This document shows positions 8,959 through 17,120 of a stretch of 64,000 bases of DNA, in pieces. The notes under the pieces were generated by a model. That model was not told the DNA's origin. It did not search any database and saw nothing but the letters and a program-made list of their open reading frames with translations. The position numbers were made by a program, and so were the translations under genes. How positions within the stretch are numbered: the stretch's first letter is position 1; every line of letters starts with the position of its first letter. This stretch comes from Paenibacillus agaridevorans (lineage in GTDB: Bacteria > Bacillota > Bacilli > Paenibacillales > Paenibacillaceae), in NCBI RefSeq assembly GCF_003112455.1, contig NZ_BDQX01000171.1, forward strand, positions 166,681 to 230,680, written 5' to 3'.

Positions 8959-11262
8959 TTACTCATTCGAGGTTCGCTTGCTTGGACTCCCGTTGTCTTG
9001 GATACTCATTCTATAATTCTCCGGGGTTTTGTAAAAGTGTTTTTTGAATATGGTAAAGAAGTGCTTGCTATTCTCCGGATACCCAACCGCTTCCGCGATC
9101 CTGCTGACAGGATCATCCGTTTCAAGAAGAAGTCTCTGCGCTTCCGACATCCTGCATTGTGTAATATAATCGGATAATGATACACCTGTTATCTCTTTGA
9201 ATATAGACCTGACATAATTAGGGGACAGCTCTACATGGTTAGCTACCGATTCCGTCGAAATATTTATGCTATTATAATGCTTTCCGACATAATCCTTTAT
9301 TTTATTCGCAATCATGGATTTTACATTTTCTTTTGCGTCATTGCCTTTTGTCTCTATAACCCTGGAGCAAAGGGAATACAGATACGTTTTGATTTCCTCC
9401 AACGTTTCGCAGGTCTGAATTTCGGCAATAAGCACCTTTATGCTGTACTCTCCATTCTCTATGCTAGTCTTGGCTATACCGCTTAGTGTCCTTGTGAGCA
9501 AGACGGCTAACTGAAGCACCGTGATTTGGATTTCATCCGCGCTGGATAAGACAAGCCTTTCAAAAAACTCGTTGAGGCTTGTGTCCATTTTTCGCATATT
9601 GCGTTCCTTTATCGCTTCGATCATTCTCTTCTCAATCTCATAAGGATAGTCATGGAGACCCTTATTGTCTCGTTCGGCTATATCACCATATTCTATGACT
9701 GCTTTTCTGCCGTAAATAATGCGATAATTCGAGGCTGCCAGCGCATGCTGGAAGGATTGTCCGATCCCTTGCACCCCTTCTGCCATATCGCCTATTCCCG
9801 CAGATACCGAAATCTTCAAATATTTTTCTACCTGATCTTGTATTTCCATTGTCGAATCGATGATATGACTCACAATCTCGTCGCTTCTATCCTTTACATT
9901 TATAATCATACTTACATAATCGTATCCGTTATCGATGCCCTCTACCTTCAATCGTTTTTCCCTGAAGAATTCGCTGGCAATATTAAGAATTGCAAATTTA
10001 ACCAATCTTACATCTTTCGACCATTTACCTGATAGAACTTTTTCGAGCGAATCCATCTTAAGCACGAGGGTTACGTAGTATGGATCGTCGAAGCTTACCC
10101 CGCATTCCGTCCTATAATCGTTGTCGCGGATTTTATCGTCGGTTTCCCCATCAAGCAATTTGCCCAACAATGCCTTCTTCTTATCATTCAATAGCCGGTT
10201 TGAATCCAGTCTGTATTTATGAAGCAATTTTCGAAACGGATTATAAATACTCGAAGTAAACAATACAGCCAGAACGATTCCAGCAAGGATGAAAATAATC
10301 GTTAATATCAATAAAGTTCTTTGCATCGAATAGGCCGACAACAACAGCTTGCTATAATCGCCTATGCCTATAAATATCAAGCCTAGATGTTTTGCTTTCA
10401 CATAGCTGACAAGGGACTCCCTGTCATTAATCTTCGTTATAAAGCTGCCTTTTTCATCATTTGACAACATGATTTGTTTGGCAAAGCTTTCATCGGAAAG
10501 ATTTTTATTGATCATGGAAGTGTCATCATGCGACAATACATTACCGTCTTTATACATGATCAATACTTGATTAAGATCTCCGGCGCTCCCGCTGGTAACC
10601 ATCTCCTGCAGAACTCTTTCATTTAAATTAATGACTAATGACGATTCGACTTCACGCTGACTTGAAGTATTGGTTAGAATCAACGTCAAGAAATTTTCGT
10701 TTATCGTTTTGTTGTTTATTACATAATCCACTTTTCTTGTGAAATATTTACCCGATACATTTTGCTCTTTGTTACTGAAAATATGAATTATATCTTGATC
10801 CAAGAAATCTGCTGTGGACTGAATCCCTTCTCCTACCTCGGATATATTGAAAATGACCCTGTCCGTCTTCGAATTATAAAGATAAATGGAGCGAATAAGC
10901 GGATTTGACTTCACGTATTGCCTTAATTTCCGCAATACATCTTGATCGGCGAATGCGTCTGATTGATCAACATACAAACCATAATTAAAATCGCTATCCA
11001 CACCGTTAATAAATAACTGATAAAAGTTATAATAGACATTTATGAGCATTAAATCCGCAATATAATAGGATTGCGATATAAAATTTTCAGAAGTATGACT
11101 GACTTGCTCTATACTTTTATTGCTGTAAGTACGAAATAGTACAAAAGAAAAAACGGTTAACAGTACGATAACAATAACTAAATAGGAGGATAAGATTTTG
11201 ATCAACAAAGGATTTTTCCTAAAGAGACGTATTAGCCTTCCCCCTGTACGTTCTACCTTCAT
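8959..11262 (-). CDS. Membrane-anchored AraC-family transcription regulator with extracellular sensor
   Basis: 767 residues. One membrane span near 17-40 and a second near 318-342 bracket a Cache-like extracellular domain of about 275 residues. A short HAMP-like segment, a long cytoplasmic region, and a C-terminal AraC/XylS double helix-turn-helix (about 660-755, with VANHVELSPNYVRSIFKEI and ISRIAEAVGYPENSKHF-type recognition regions) follow. There is no kinase or receiver domain: sensing and DNA binding are in one chain, as in known Bacillus/Paenibacillus polysaccharide-locus regulators. GGGGGAT precedes the ATG. The gene lies between the two operons whose promoters share a 95-bp block, so it is the obvious candidate activator of both. 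The ligand is inferred to be an oligosaccharide. Confidence 0.9.
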   Translation of the reverse strand: MKVERTGGRLIRLFRKNPLLIKILSSYLVIVIVLLTVFSFVLFRTYSNKSIEQVSHTSENFISQSYYIADLMLINVYYNFYQLFINGVDSDFNYGLYVDQSDAFADQDVLRKLRQYVKSNPLIRSIYLYNSKTDRVIFNISEVGEGIQSTADFLDQDIIHIFSNKEQNVSGKYFTRKVDYVINNKTINENFLTLILTNTSSQREVESSLVINLNERVLQEMVTSGSAGDLNQVLIMYKDGNVLSHDDTSMINKNLSDESFAKQIMLSNDEKGSFITKINDRESLVSYVKAKHLGLIFIGIGDYSKLLLSAYSMQRTLLILTIIFILAGIVLAVLFTSSIYNPFRKLLHKYRLDSNRLLNDKKKALLGKLLDGETDDKIRDNDYRTECGVSFDDPYYVTLVLKMDSLEKVLSGKWSKDVRLVKFAILNIASEFFREKRLKVEGIDNGYDYVSMIINVKDRSDEIVSHIIDSTMEIQDQVEKYLKISVSAGIGDMAEGVQGIGQSFQHALAASNYRIIYGRKAVIEYGDIAERDNKGLHDYPYEIEKRMIEAIKERNMRKMDTSLNEFFERLVLSSADEIQITVLQLAVLLTRTLSGIAKTSIENGEYSIKVLIAEIQTCETLEEIKTYLYSLCSRVIETKGNDAKENVKSMIANKIKDYVGKHYNSINISTESVANHVELSPNYVRSIFKEITGVSLSDYITQCRMSEAQRLLLETDDPVSRIAEAVGYPENSKHFFTIFKKHFYKTPENYRMSIQDNGSPSKRTSNE

Positions 11263-11296
11263 CTGTCTATCCCCCTCGATATCTCTATTGGGAGAA

Positions 11297-11335
11297 CGAA
11301 CTGGGAGACTGATCTTGTATGCAGTCCCCCAGTTC
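11297..11335 (-). terminator. Hairpin after the GH28 gene
   Basis: CGAACTGGG at 11297 pairs with CCCAGTTCG ending 11335, with inner GACTG/CAGTC pairs around a 10-nt loop. It lies 20 bp past the GH28 stop and upstream of the AraC start. No strong T-run follows, so read-through into the AraC gene is possible. Confidence 0.45.
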
Positions 11336-11354
11336 GCTCAGAACTGTTATTTAG

Positions 11355-12794
11355 TCATTTACGAAACTGAATGCCATCGGCGTGCTCATTGATGTCGAAA
11401 TGTCCTTGCTCCGCATTCAAAATCAATTCACCATTTATATGCAGATTTGTGAAGGTGACACCATCCACAGTCCTTTCCCGGTCGAACCCGTAAATTCGGT
11501 TTTTGTTTTCATTTCTTCCATTATAGGTCACGTTCCGGAAATGAATGTTCTCAATCCGTTTACCGGCAACGGGGTTATATTTCTCGTTCCATACCACACG
11601 GATGTCCAAGAGCTGGCCCAGCTCAAAATCCTCCACACGGATATTGTCGAAGGTGACGTTCCGTACCGTGTTATTATCGCCGGCGTTAATATTCATGGCT
11701 CCCCAATAACCAGGCTGGGGCTCATGATGCTCCAATATATCGATGTTGCTGAACTCGATATCCTCGATCAAGTCGCCGCCCCTGCGGTAGTCCCCATGTC
11801 CGCCGATATTCATCGCATGGGCTACGTCAGCCCAAAGGACGGAGTTCTTGACCCTTACGCAGCGCGAATCCCCTTTATAATCCCAACGGCTTCCGTATAC
11901 GGCTATACAATCGTCGGACGTCCGCAGGAACACATCCTCGATCTCGATATGCGAGCTGGACATCATGTCGATGCCGTCGCTCCAGCCCCTCGTGCTGAAG
12001 GACTTGAAGTTGCGAATCCGGATATGCTCGGACTTGCCGATGTAGATGCTATAGTGCGGCGGGTCCAGCAGCACGATTCCTTCCACGCTAATATGGTTCG
12101 AATAGGTGATCCTCACACCCCGGAACGCGGAGAACCGGTGGAAATCGGATAAATACAACACGCCTCTGCCACGAATCGTTACATCCTGCACATGGTCGCA
12201 GACAAGCGAGCCGACGACAATGGCGCCGCCGGCGATATAGACGGTTTTCCCCGACGGGATGCGGAAGATCGTCTCCTCCAGATAGTGCATCCCGGGTCCG
12301 AAATAAATCACGTCCGGCGCCGCGCCTCCCGGCTCCTTCGGACTGCCGGCCAACTGATAAACATCCTCCATCCGATGGATGGCAGGTTTCAGAAACAGTA
12401 CATTCGGAGCGTCCGCTTCCGGCGGATTCTCCTCCGGAGCATTCGAGAATAGATGAAGATTGCCGAAGCGGTCACCGTTCACTTCAATGGACAGCTTGCA
12501 CGGTTCATTCAAACGGAAGGTTATTGCCGCTCCTTCTACCTTGAACGGAATTTGTTTCGAGAGAGGCCGGATAACGACTTGCCGTACGATTTCCTTCCGG
12601 CTCTCGACCCTTACCTCCACGCTTCCTTCCATGTCGAAATAGGCCATGGAGGCCCGTCTCACGTTATGCATGTCCACCTTCGTCTCATATACGAAGAGCG
12701 GCTGCCAGTTTTCCCCGGCAGCACGGACGCTTACGATAAAATCATCCCGGCCAACCGCACCTGCAGGCGCATCCCAAATCTTTAAACAGCTCAA
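11355..12794 (-). CDS. Glycoside hydrolase family 28 (polygalacturonase-like) protein
   Basis: 479 residues from a TTG start at 12794 (protein begins MSCLKIWDAPAG), chosen because AAGGAGG lies 9 nt upstream; no ATG is suitably placed. The C-terminal two thirds is a right-handed parallel beta-helix with GH28 signatures: DGIDMMSS (counterpart of the NTD motif), TSDDCIAV with the paired catalytic aspartates, and IGGHGD. The N-terminal 150 residues form a beta domain. No signal peptide is visible, so it probably acts inside the cell on imported pectic oligosaccharides, cleaving alpha-linked uronic or rhamnose units by inversion. Its promoter block matches that of the LplABC importer. Substrate specificity within GH28 is not determined. 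Confidence 0.88.
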   Translation of the reverse strand: MSCLKIWDAPAGAVGRDDFIVSVRAAGENWQPLFVYETKVDMHNVRRASMAYFDMEGSVEVRVESRKEIVRQVVIRPLSKQIPFKVEGAAITFRLNEPCKLSIEVNGDRFGNLHLFSNAPEENPPEADAPNVLFLKPAIHRMEDVYQLAGSPKEPGGAAPDVIYFGPGMHYLEETIFRIPSGKTVYIAGGAIVVGSLVCDHVQDVTIRGRGVLYLSDFHRFSAFRGVRITYSNHISVEGIVLLDPPHYSIYIGKSEHIRIRNFKSFSTRGWSDGIDMMSSSHIEIEDVFLRTSDDCIAVYGSRWDYKGDSRCVRVKNSVLWADVAHAMNIGGHGDYRRGGDLIEDIEFSNIDILEHHEPQPGYWGAMNINAGDNNTVRNVTFDNIRVEDFELGQLLDIRVVWNEKYNPVAGKRIENIHFRNVTYNGRNENKNRIYGFDRERTVDGVTFTNLHINGELILNAEQGHFDINEHADGIQFRK

Positions 12795-12854
12795 CGAAGT
12801 TCTCCTCCTTGAAAGCAATCATTCCAAATACCGTCTTCGTAACCTTGTCGTAAC

Positions 12855-12945
12855 GGTAACACTGAAAGCCTCTTCACTATCACTTTAATATCATACTTAC
12901 GAGTGTTCAAGTTCTCGTTTTATCAAAATGCCGATTTGATGGTTT
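12855..12945 (-). promoter_or_regulatory. Promoter block of the GH28 gene, shared with the importer operon
   Basis: Minus-strand -35 TTGAAC (12910-12905), 17-bp spacer, -10 TAAAGT (12887-12882). Upstream: ATCAA-N9-TTGAT overlapping TGATAAAACG. Downstream: GGCTTTCAGTGT-ACC. All elements match the block at 8730-8823, with the same spacing between -35 and -10. Confidence 0.65.
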
Positions 12946-12953
12946 TTAAACTG

Positions 12954-12975
12954 AAAAAGCCGGCATCGCCGGCTC
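12954..12975 (-). terminator. Terminator behind a gene remnant
   Basis: GAGCCGGC-GAT-GCCGGCTTTTTC on the minus strand is a compact GC stem followed by five T. It directly follows the stop of the truncated frame at 12977-13069, so it is probably the terminator of a gene now mostly deleted. Confidence 0.65.
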
Positions 12976-12976
12976 C

Positions 12977-13069
12977 TCATCCACTACCGTAACCCGAGTA
13001 CTCGACCACCGTAAGACTTAACTCAATATGAATACCCTTCGGATCGGTCACAAACTTGATATTACGTAT
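12977..13069 (-). pseudogene. C-terminal remnant of a VOC/glyoxalase-like protein
   Basis: A 30-codon minus-strand frame with no start reads KFVTDPKGIHIEL near its middle and ends in TGA at 12977, one base pair-group before a good terminator. The 'KFvtDPdGihIEl' block is characteristic of the C-terminal strand of glyoxalase/bleomycin-resistance (VOC) proteins. An in-frame stop lies just upstream and no further homology is visible. I read it as the tail of a deleted gene. The assignment rests on one short motif. Confidence 0.5.
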
Positions 13070-13128
13070 TCACCTAGCACTACGTGCAGGTTCATTGCAT
13101 GATCTGGTTCGTATCAGGAATTGTCTGG

Positions 13129-13158
13129 TTGTCAGCAATTAGGTTGTTCCCTTATACT
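13129..13158 (+). promoter_or_regulatory. Promoter of the GntR gene
   Basis: TTGTCA (13129-13134), 18-bp spacer, TATACT (13153-13158), 47 bp before the GntR start. Confidence 0.5.
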
Positions 13159-13205
13159 ATTGAGTATTGCAGGTATGAACTGCTCGAGAATAGAGGAGCC
13201 ATCTT

Positions 13206-13856
13206 ATGTCCGAAATACCGCTTGTCGATAAAGCTTACCAATCTATACGCCAACAGCTTCTGGACGGAGCGCATCTGCCCGGAGATTTGTTCTCGGAGAG
13301 CGAGCTAGCCGAGAAACTCGGCATGAGCCGAACCCCGGTCCACGCCGCCGTATCGCTGCTCGAGAAGGAAGGGTTCGTCCAAACGCTGTACAAACGGGGC
13401 ATTCTGGTCAAAGGCATCGACATTAAAGATCTGTATGATATTTTCGATTTGCTGGGCGCGTTGTACTCGTTCGCCTTGGACCGAATGGCTCAGGGCATGT
13501 ACGAGTTGGACTTAGAGGCCATGCAATCGCATTACGATCGGCTCGTGAAGGCAAGCGAGGAGCAGAAGTACCGCGAGTATTACGAGAACGGCTTGATGTT
13601 TATGCGTACGCTGCTTACGGCTCTGCAGAACCGGTATATGATCGATACGTTCGAGCTGCACAGAGATAAGCTACTGTACTTCGTCGTCGCCTACCGATTG
13701 ACGAAGGGCAATAACCGCCCATATACGGGGAGGAAGCTGTACAAGGAAATTCTGGATCATCTCTCTAATCAGAACTATATGGAAGCCAAAACGATCATTC
13801 AGCAGCATTCGCGCAATATGCGCGAGGATTTGCTTCGCCACGGTTATATGACTTGA
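13206..13856 (+). CDS. GntR-family (FCD/FadR-type) transcription regulator
   Basis: 216 residues. N-terminal winged helix-turn-helix (about 8-72, with SESELAEKLGMSRTPVHAAVSLLEKEGFV), then an all-helical FCD-like effector domain. The DNA-binding motif normally reads 'SRTPVREAL'; here it is SRTPVHAAV, so the usual Arg-Glu is replaced. GAGGAG precedes the ATG. It ends at a strong terminator and is followed by five co-directional genes for a phosphoesterase, a phosphatase and an importer. It is the likely regulator of those genes: an inverted pair of TTGTATGCAA-like sequences, the kind of site FCD proteins bind, lies in front of them. Confidence 0.88.
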   Translation: MSEIPLVDKAYQSIRQQLLDGAHLPGDLFSESELAEKLGMSRTPVHAAVSLLEKEGFVQTLYKRGILVKGIDIKDLYDIFDLLGALYSFALDRMAQGMYELDLEAMQSHYDRLVKASEEQKYREYYENGLMFMRTLLTALQNRYMIDTFELHRDKLLYFVVAYRLTKGNNRPYTGRKLYKEILDHLSNQNYMEAKTIIQQHSRNMREDLLRHGYMT

Positions 13857-13901
13857 ATAATCCGAATGCACGCCCGCTCCATTATATGCCATCACTTTCA
13901 T

Positions 13902-13936
13902 AGCCTTCGGCGCATGATGCGCCGAGGGCTTTTTTG
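13902..13936 (+). terminator. Terminator of the GntR gene
   Basis: GCC-TCGGCGCAT and ATGCGCCGA-GGC arms with a 1-2 nt loop, followed by six T on the plus strand. Confidence 0.85.
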
Positions 13937-13996
13937 TATTTCTCGTAAATCGGGGGCGGCTTGTTTATAAAATCTAATTATTCATTTAACACTAGC

Positions 13997-14030
13997 CTTA
14001 CATACAACAAATATGATTCTTGTATGCAAG
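13997..14030 (+). promoter_or_regulatory. Putative GntR operator pair upstream of the phosphoesterase operon
   Basis: CTTACATACAA (13997-14007) and TTGTATGCAAG (14020-14030) form an inverted repeat with one mismatch over 11 bp. Each half is also close to the palindrome TTGTAT-CAA seen in operators of FCD-type GntR proteins. It lies 27-60 bp before the phosphoesterase ATG and just downstream of the GntR gene. Confidence 0.5.
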
Positions 14031-14057
14031 ATAAAAAGCCAAATGGAGGGAAATCAA

Positions 14058-14879
14058 ATGAATCCAATCAAATTCGTTCACCTCACCGACACGCACATGA
14101 ACGCACCGCACACGGAAGGGCCGTTCGTCAAATTCAATCTGGCGGATAAAGTCAGTCAGGTCTTCGCGCATATTCAGCAGAATCGCGTCAATCCATCGTT
14201 TGTCGTCATTACGGGCGACTTGTCGCATGAAGGCAACACGGAGGACTACGAATACATTCGCGAACTTGTCGATGAAGGATCGTCCTTACTCGGCATTCCG
14301 GTCTACGTGGTGCTTGGCAACCATGACCATCGCGCTCCGTTCCGCGAAGGCTTCTTGAAGGAAGAGCCGTCCGAGCAGCCGTACTACTACAGCCATACGA
14401 TTCAAGGACTTCGTCTCATCGGCTTGAATTCTCAGACTCCAGGGCACCATTATGGCCGTATCGACAACGAACAGCTCGCATGGCTGGAGGAAGAACTGAG
14501 CACGCCGGCCGAGCGCGGTACGATCATCGCCCTTCACCATCCGCTGCTGACGATCGAATCGATGCCGGCTGAGCATGTGCTGGCCGACCGCGAGCAACTA
14601 GGCCAAGTGCTAGCCGGAACAGACGTTGTCGGCATCGTGGCGGGCCATGTTCATACGAACAATGTCGGCACGTACAACGGCATTTGCAGCATCGCGGCGA
14701 ACGGCACGGCGTTTACCGGCGAGTTGGCGGACGATGACCACTTCAGCATGGTGGACTACTGCAGCTACAATGTGGTCAGCGTCAATCCGGAAGGCGTGTC
14801 GGTTCAGACCGTTGTCATGCCGGGGGGCCGGGATGAATATCTTCGTTTCCCGCTTGCCATGCTTGCCGCTCAGCACTAA
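14058..14879 (+). CDS. Metallophosphoesterase, CpdA/cyclic-nucleotide phosphodiesterase type
   Basis: 273 residues; the ATG at 14058 follows GGAGGG, whereas an earlier in-frame ATG at 14013 has no ribosome site. The calcineurin-like metal ligands are all present in order: LTDTH near residue 10, ITGDLSHEG near 50, LGNHDHR near 88, ALHHP near 158 and GHVHTN near 196. Such enzymes hydrolyse phosphodiesters or monoesters with two metal ions (class III cyclic nucleotide or glycerophosphodiester phosphodiesterases). No signal peptide, so cytoplasmic. First gene of a run with a phosphatase and an ABC importer, which suggests it cleaves an imported phosphodiester. The substrate is not known. Confidence 0.9.
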   Translation: MNPIKFVHLTDTHMNAPHTEGPFVKFNLADKVSQVFAHIQQNRVNPSFVVITGDLSHEGNTEDYEYIRELVDEGSSLLGIPVYVVLGNHDHRAPFREGFLKEEPSEQPYYYSHTIQGLRLIGLNSQTPGHHYGRIDNEQLAWLEEELSTPAERGTIIALHHPLLTIESMPAEHVLADREQLGQVLAGTDVVGIVAGHVHTNNVGTYNGICSIAANGTAFTGELADDDHFSMVDYCSYNVVSVNPEGVSVQTVVMPGGRDEYLRFPLAMLAAQH

Positions 14880-14921
14880 TCGCTCGTCCCATCCAATAAT
14901 ATTCGACAGGGAGCCTTAACC

Positions 14922-15707
14922 ATGACTAATGAATTAATGCCAGCTTGCCTGCTCCCCCTTCAGGGGGTATATAATTTCCGCGATATGGGAGGCCTTCGCA
15001 CGACGGATGGCCGTACGGTCAAACAAGGGCTCTTGTTCCGCGCCGCCGAGCTGACCGGCCTAACGCCTGACGATCATCTGGCCTTAGAGGGGATTGGCCT
15101 CAAGCATGTGTTCGACTATCGCAACCGAGCGGAAGCTGAGAAGAAGCCGGATCCGCAGATCGGCCAAGCTGTCAATCTCCGAGTCCCCGCGAATGCGGGC
15201 GCCGAGGATCAGCCGGATTTGGACCTTGCCCAAATGTTCGCGCAAGGTCTGCATAAGCAATTCTCGAAGGATATGCTGGACCGTCTCTACACCGATCTGC
15301 CGATTCGGAACGCTTCGTACAAGCAATTGATGGAGCTGTTGAAGTCGCCGGCATCGAATTTGCCGCTCGTTCATCACTGCGCCGGCGGACGTGACCGTAC
15401 CGGCATCGGCAGCATGCTGATCCTGCTGACATTGGGCGTTCCGTACGAGACCGTGATGGAGGATTATCTATTGTCCAATGTGACGCTGGCCGGGTTTCAT
15501 CGGCATATGTTCGATATCGCGGCTCAGTATGTGAGCATGGATGATCTGCGCGAAATCGAAGCTGCGATGAAGCTGCAGGAGCGCTATCTGAACGCGTCGC
15601 GAAACCGTATCGATCAGGAGTACGGCACCTTCGAACGGTACCTCGAAGCCGAATTCGGCATTGATGACGAGGTGCGTCAACACATTCAAGCCTATTGCCT
15701 GGAATAG
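14922..15707 (+). CDS. Tyrosine-protein-phosphatase-like enzyme (Y_phosphatase3 family)
   Basis: 261 residues. The phosphatase loop HHCAGGRDRTG lies near residue 151, giving the Cys-X5-Arg active site. The opening LQGVYNFRDMGGLRTTDGR with FRAAELTGLT is typical of bacterial dual-specificity-like phosphatases (PF13350-type). It forms a phosphocysteine intermediate and may act on phosphoprotein, phosphoinositide-like or small sugar phosphates. Cytoplasmic, no signal. It starts 42 bp after the phosphoesterase and ends 29 bp before the binding-protein gene, so it is almost certainly in one transcript. The pairing with a diesterase suggests sequential removal of phosphate groups from one imported compound. 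Confidence 0.88.
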   Translation: MTNELMPACLLPLQGVYNFRDMGGLRTTDGRTVKQGLLFRAAELTGLTPDDHLALEGIGLKHVFDYRNRAEAEKKPDPQIGQAVNLRVPANAGAEDQPDLDLAQMFAQGLHKQFSKDMLDRLYTDLPIRNASYKQLMELLKSPASNLPLVHHCAGGRDRTGIGSMLILLTLGVPYETVMEDYLLSNVTLAGFHRHMFDIAAQYVSMDDLREIEAAMKLQERYLNASRNRIDQEYGTFERYLEAEFGIDDEVRQHIQAYCLE

Positions 15708-15736
15708 TCCACAATGAAATCTGGAGGAATCGATTA

Positions 15737-17062
15737 ATGAAACGAATTGCGAAACGAACTATGACGCTTGTCTCGTTAGGCGCCATGATCGGGCTTAGCG
15801 CTTGCGGCGGTGCAAGCGGCGACAACGTCTCGGCGACGCAAGCGGAGATGGGGACGCTCGATCCGGCCAATCCGATAACAGTTGCCTTCTATTCATACAG
15901 CCTCGCCTATCCGACGATGAAGCCGGGGATGGAGCAGTTGATCAAGGAATTCAACGAAACGATCGGCAAGGAGAAAGGCGTTATCGTCGAGGGCGTGCCG
16001 GACGCGACGATGCAGCAGTATAAGGCGGATATCTCGGCCGGCAAGGCGGTGGACATCGTCCAGCATCCGTTCGGCACGCTCGACAGCTCCCGCATAAGCC
16101 TTGGCTTCAAGGCTTACGAGGACACGTTCCCGCAAGAGGAGCTTGAGAGGCATCTGGAGGGCATATCGCCTAACGCGCTCGAGCTGGGCAAGATTGATGG
16201 CAAGATGTACGGGCTGGCGTTCACGTTCAGCACGCCGATCGTGTTCATTAACGGGAAACTGTTTAAAGAGGCAGGGCTCAATCCGGAGCAGCCGCCTGAG
16301 ACATGGGAAGAGATTAAAGCAGCCTCTCTTCAGATCAAAGAAAAAACCGGCAAGGACGGCTTCGGCCTCGCGCCTAGCAACGGCTGGATAACGGAGGGGC
16401 TCATCCTCAGCAACGGCGGACAAGTCTTGTCAGACGACCGCAAAGAGGCGCGGTTCGCAGGCCCGGAAAGCACTGAAGCGATCAGCATGTGGAAGGACCT
16501 GTACCAGAATGGCGCATCGGCTGTCGGCACGGAAGCCGAGCTCTCCGAGCAATTTATGGCGGGCAATCTGGGCATGTACGCTTCCTCCACGGCGCTCCAC
16601 AGCGGCGCGAAGCAAGCGGCCGACGCAGGCGGTTGGAAGCTGTACGGTGCGGGCATGCCTCGGTTCGCCGACCAGGAAGCCGTTCCCGTCAACTCGGGCA
16701 GCGTGCTGGCCGTGCGGCCGGACAGCTCCAATAAAAACGCGGCGGTATGGGAATTCATCAAGTTCGTGACCGGCGACAGAGGCTACACGATCATTACGTC
16801 CCAGGTCGGCTACTTGCCGCTTCGCACGGGGCTGGCCGATGATCCGAACGGCTTGAAGGACTTTGTCGAGCAAAATCCGCTGTATAAGATCAACCTGGAG
16901 CAACTGAAGAAAATCAAGCCGGTGGCGATCTGGCCGGGCGACAACGCAACCGAAATCGCAACGTTGTTTACGGATGCCATCGTCAAAGCCATTACATCGG
17001 AAGATGATGTCGCGGATACATTGACCAAGGCCCAGGACGCAATCAATGGCATGATCCAGTAA
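15737..17062 (+). CDS. Extracellular solute-binding lipoprotein of a CUT1 ABC importer (UgpB/MalE-like)
   Basis: 441 residues from the ATG at 15737, which has GGAGGAAT upstream; a start further up would overlap the phosphatase gene. Residues 1-20 are a lipoprotein signal with lipobox GLSAC. The mature part is a two-lobe family 1 binding protein of normal size (about 400-430 residues). It is followed by MalF- and MalG-type permease genes in the same direction. The phosphatase and phosphodiesterase upstream make a glycerophosphodiester-like or other phosphorylated ligand possible, as with UgpB. This is inference from context only. Confidence 0.9.
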   Translation: MKRIAKRTMTLVSLGAMIGLSACGGASGDNVSATQAEMGTLDPANPITVAFYSYSLAYPTMKPGMEQLIKEFNETIGKEKGVIVEGVPDATMQQYKADISAGKAVDIVQHPFGTLDSSRISLGFKAYEDTFPQEELERHLEGISPNALELGKIDGKMYGLAFTFSTPIVFINGKLFKEAGLNPEQPPETWEEIKAASLQIKEKTGKDGFGLAPSNGWITEGLILSNGGQVLSDDRKEARFAGPESTEAISMWKDLYQNGASAVGTEAELSEQFMAGNLGMYASSTALHSGAKQAADAGGWKLYGAGMPRFADQEAVPVNSGSVLAVRPDSSNKNAAVWEFIKFVTGDRGYTIITSQVGYLPLRTGLADDPNGLKDFVEQNPLYKINLEQLKKIKPVAIWPGDNATEIATLFTDAIVKAITSEDDVADTLTKAQDAINGMIQ

Positions 17063-17120
17063 TGCAGCCATACAGCAATACTCGGCAAGACGCAGTTCTT
17101 TGGACAAGGGAGGGATCGCG

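Noticed and set aside
11382-12152. 256-codon plus-strand frame antisense to the GH28 gene
   Set aside because: The GH28 motifs and promoter are on the minus strand; no ribosome site or recognisable domain on this one.
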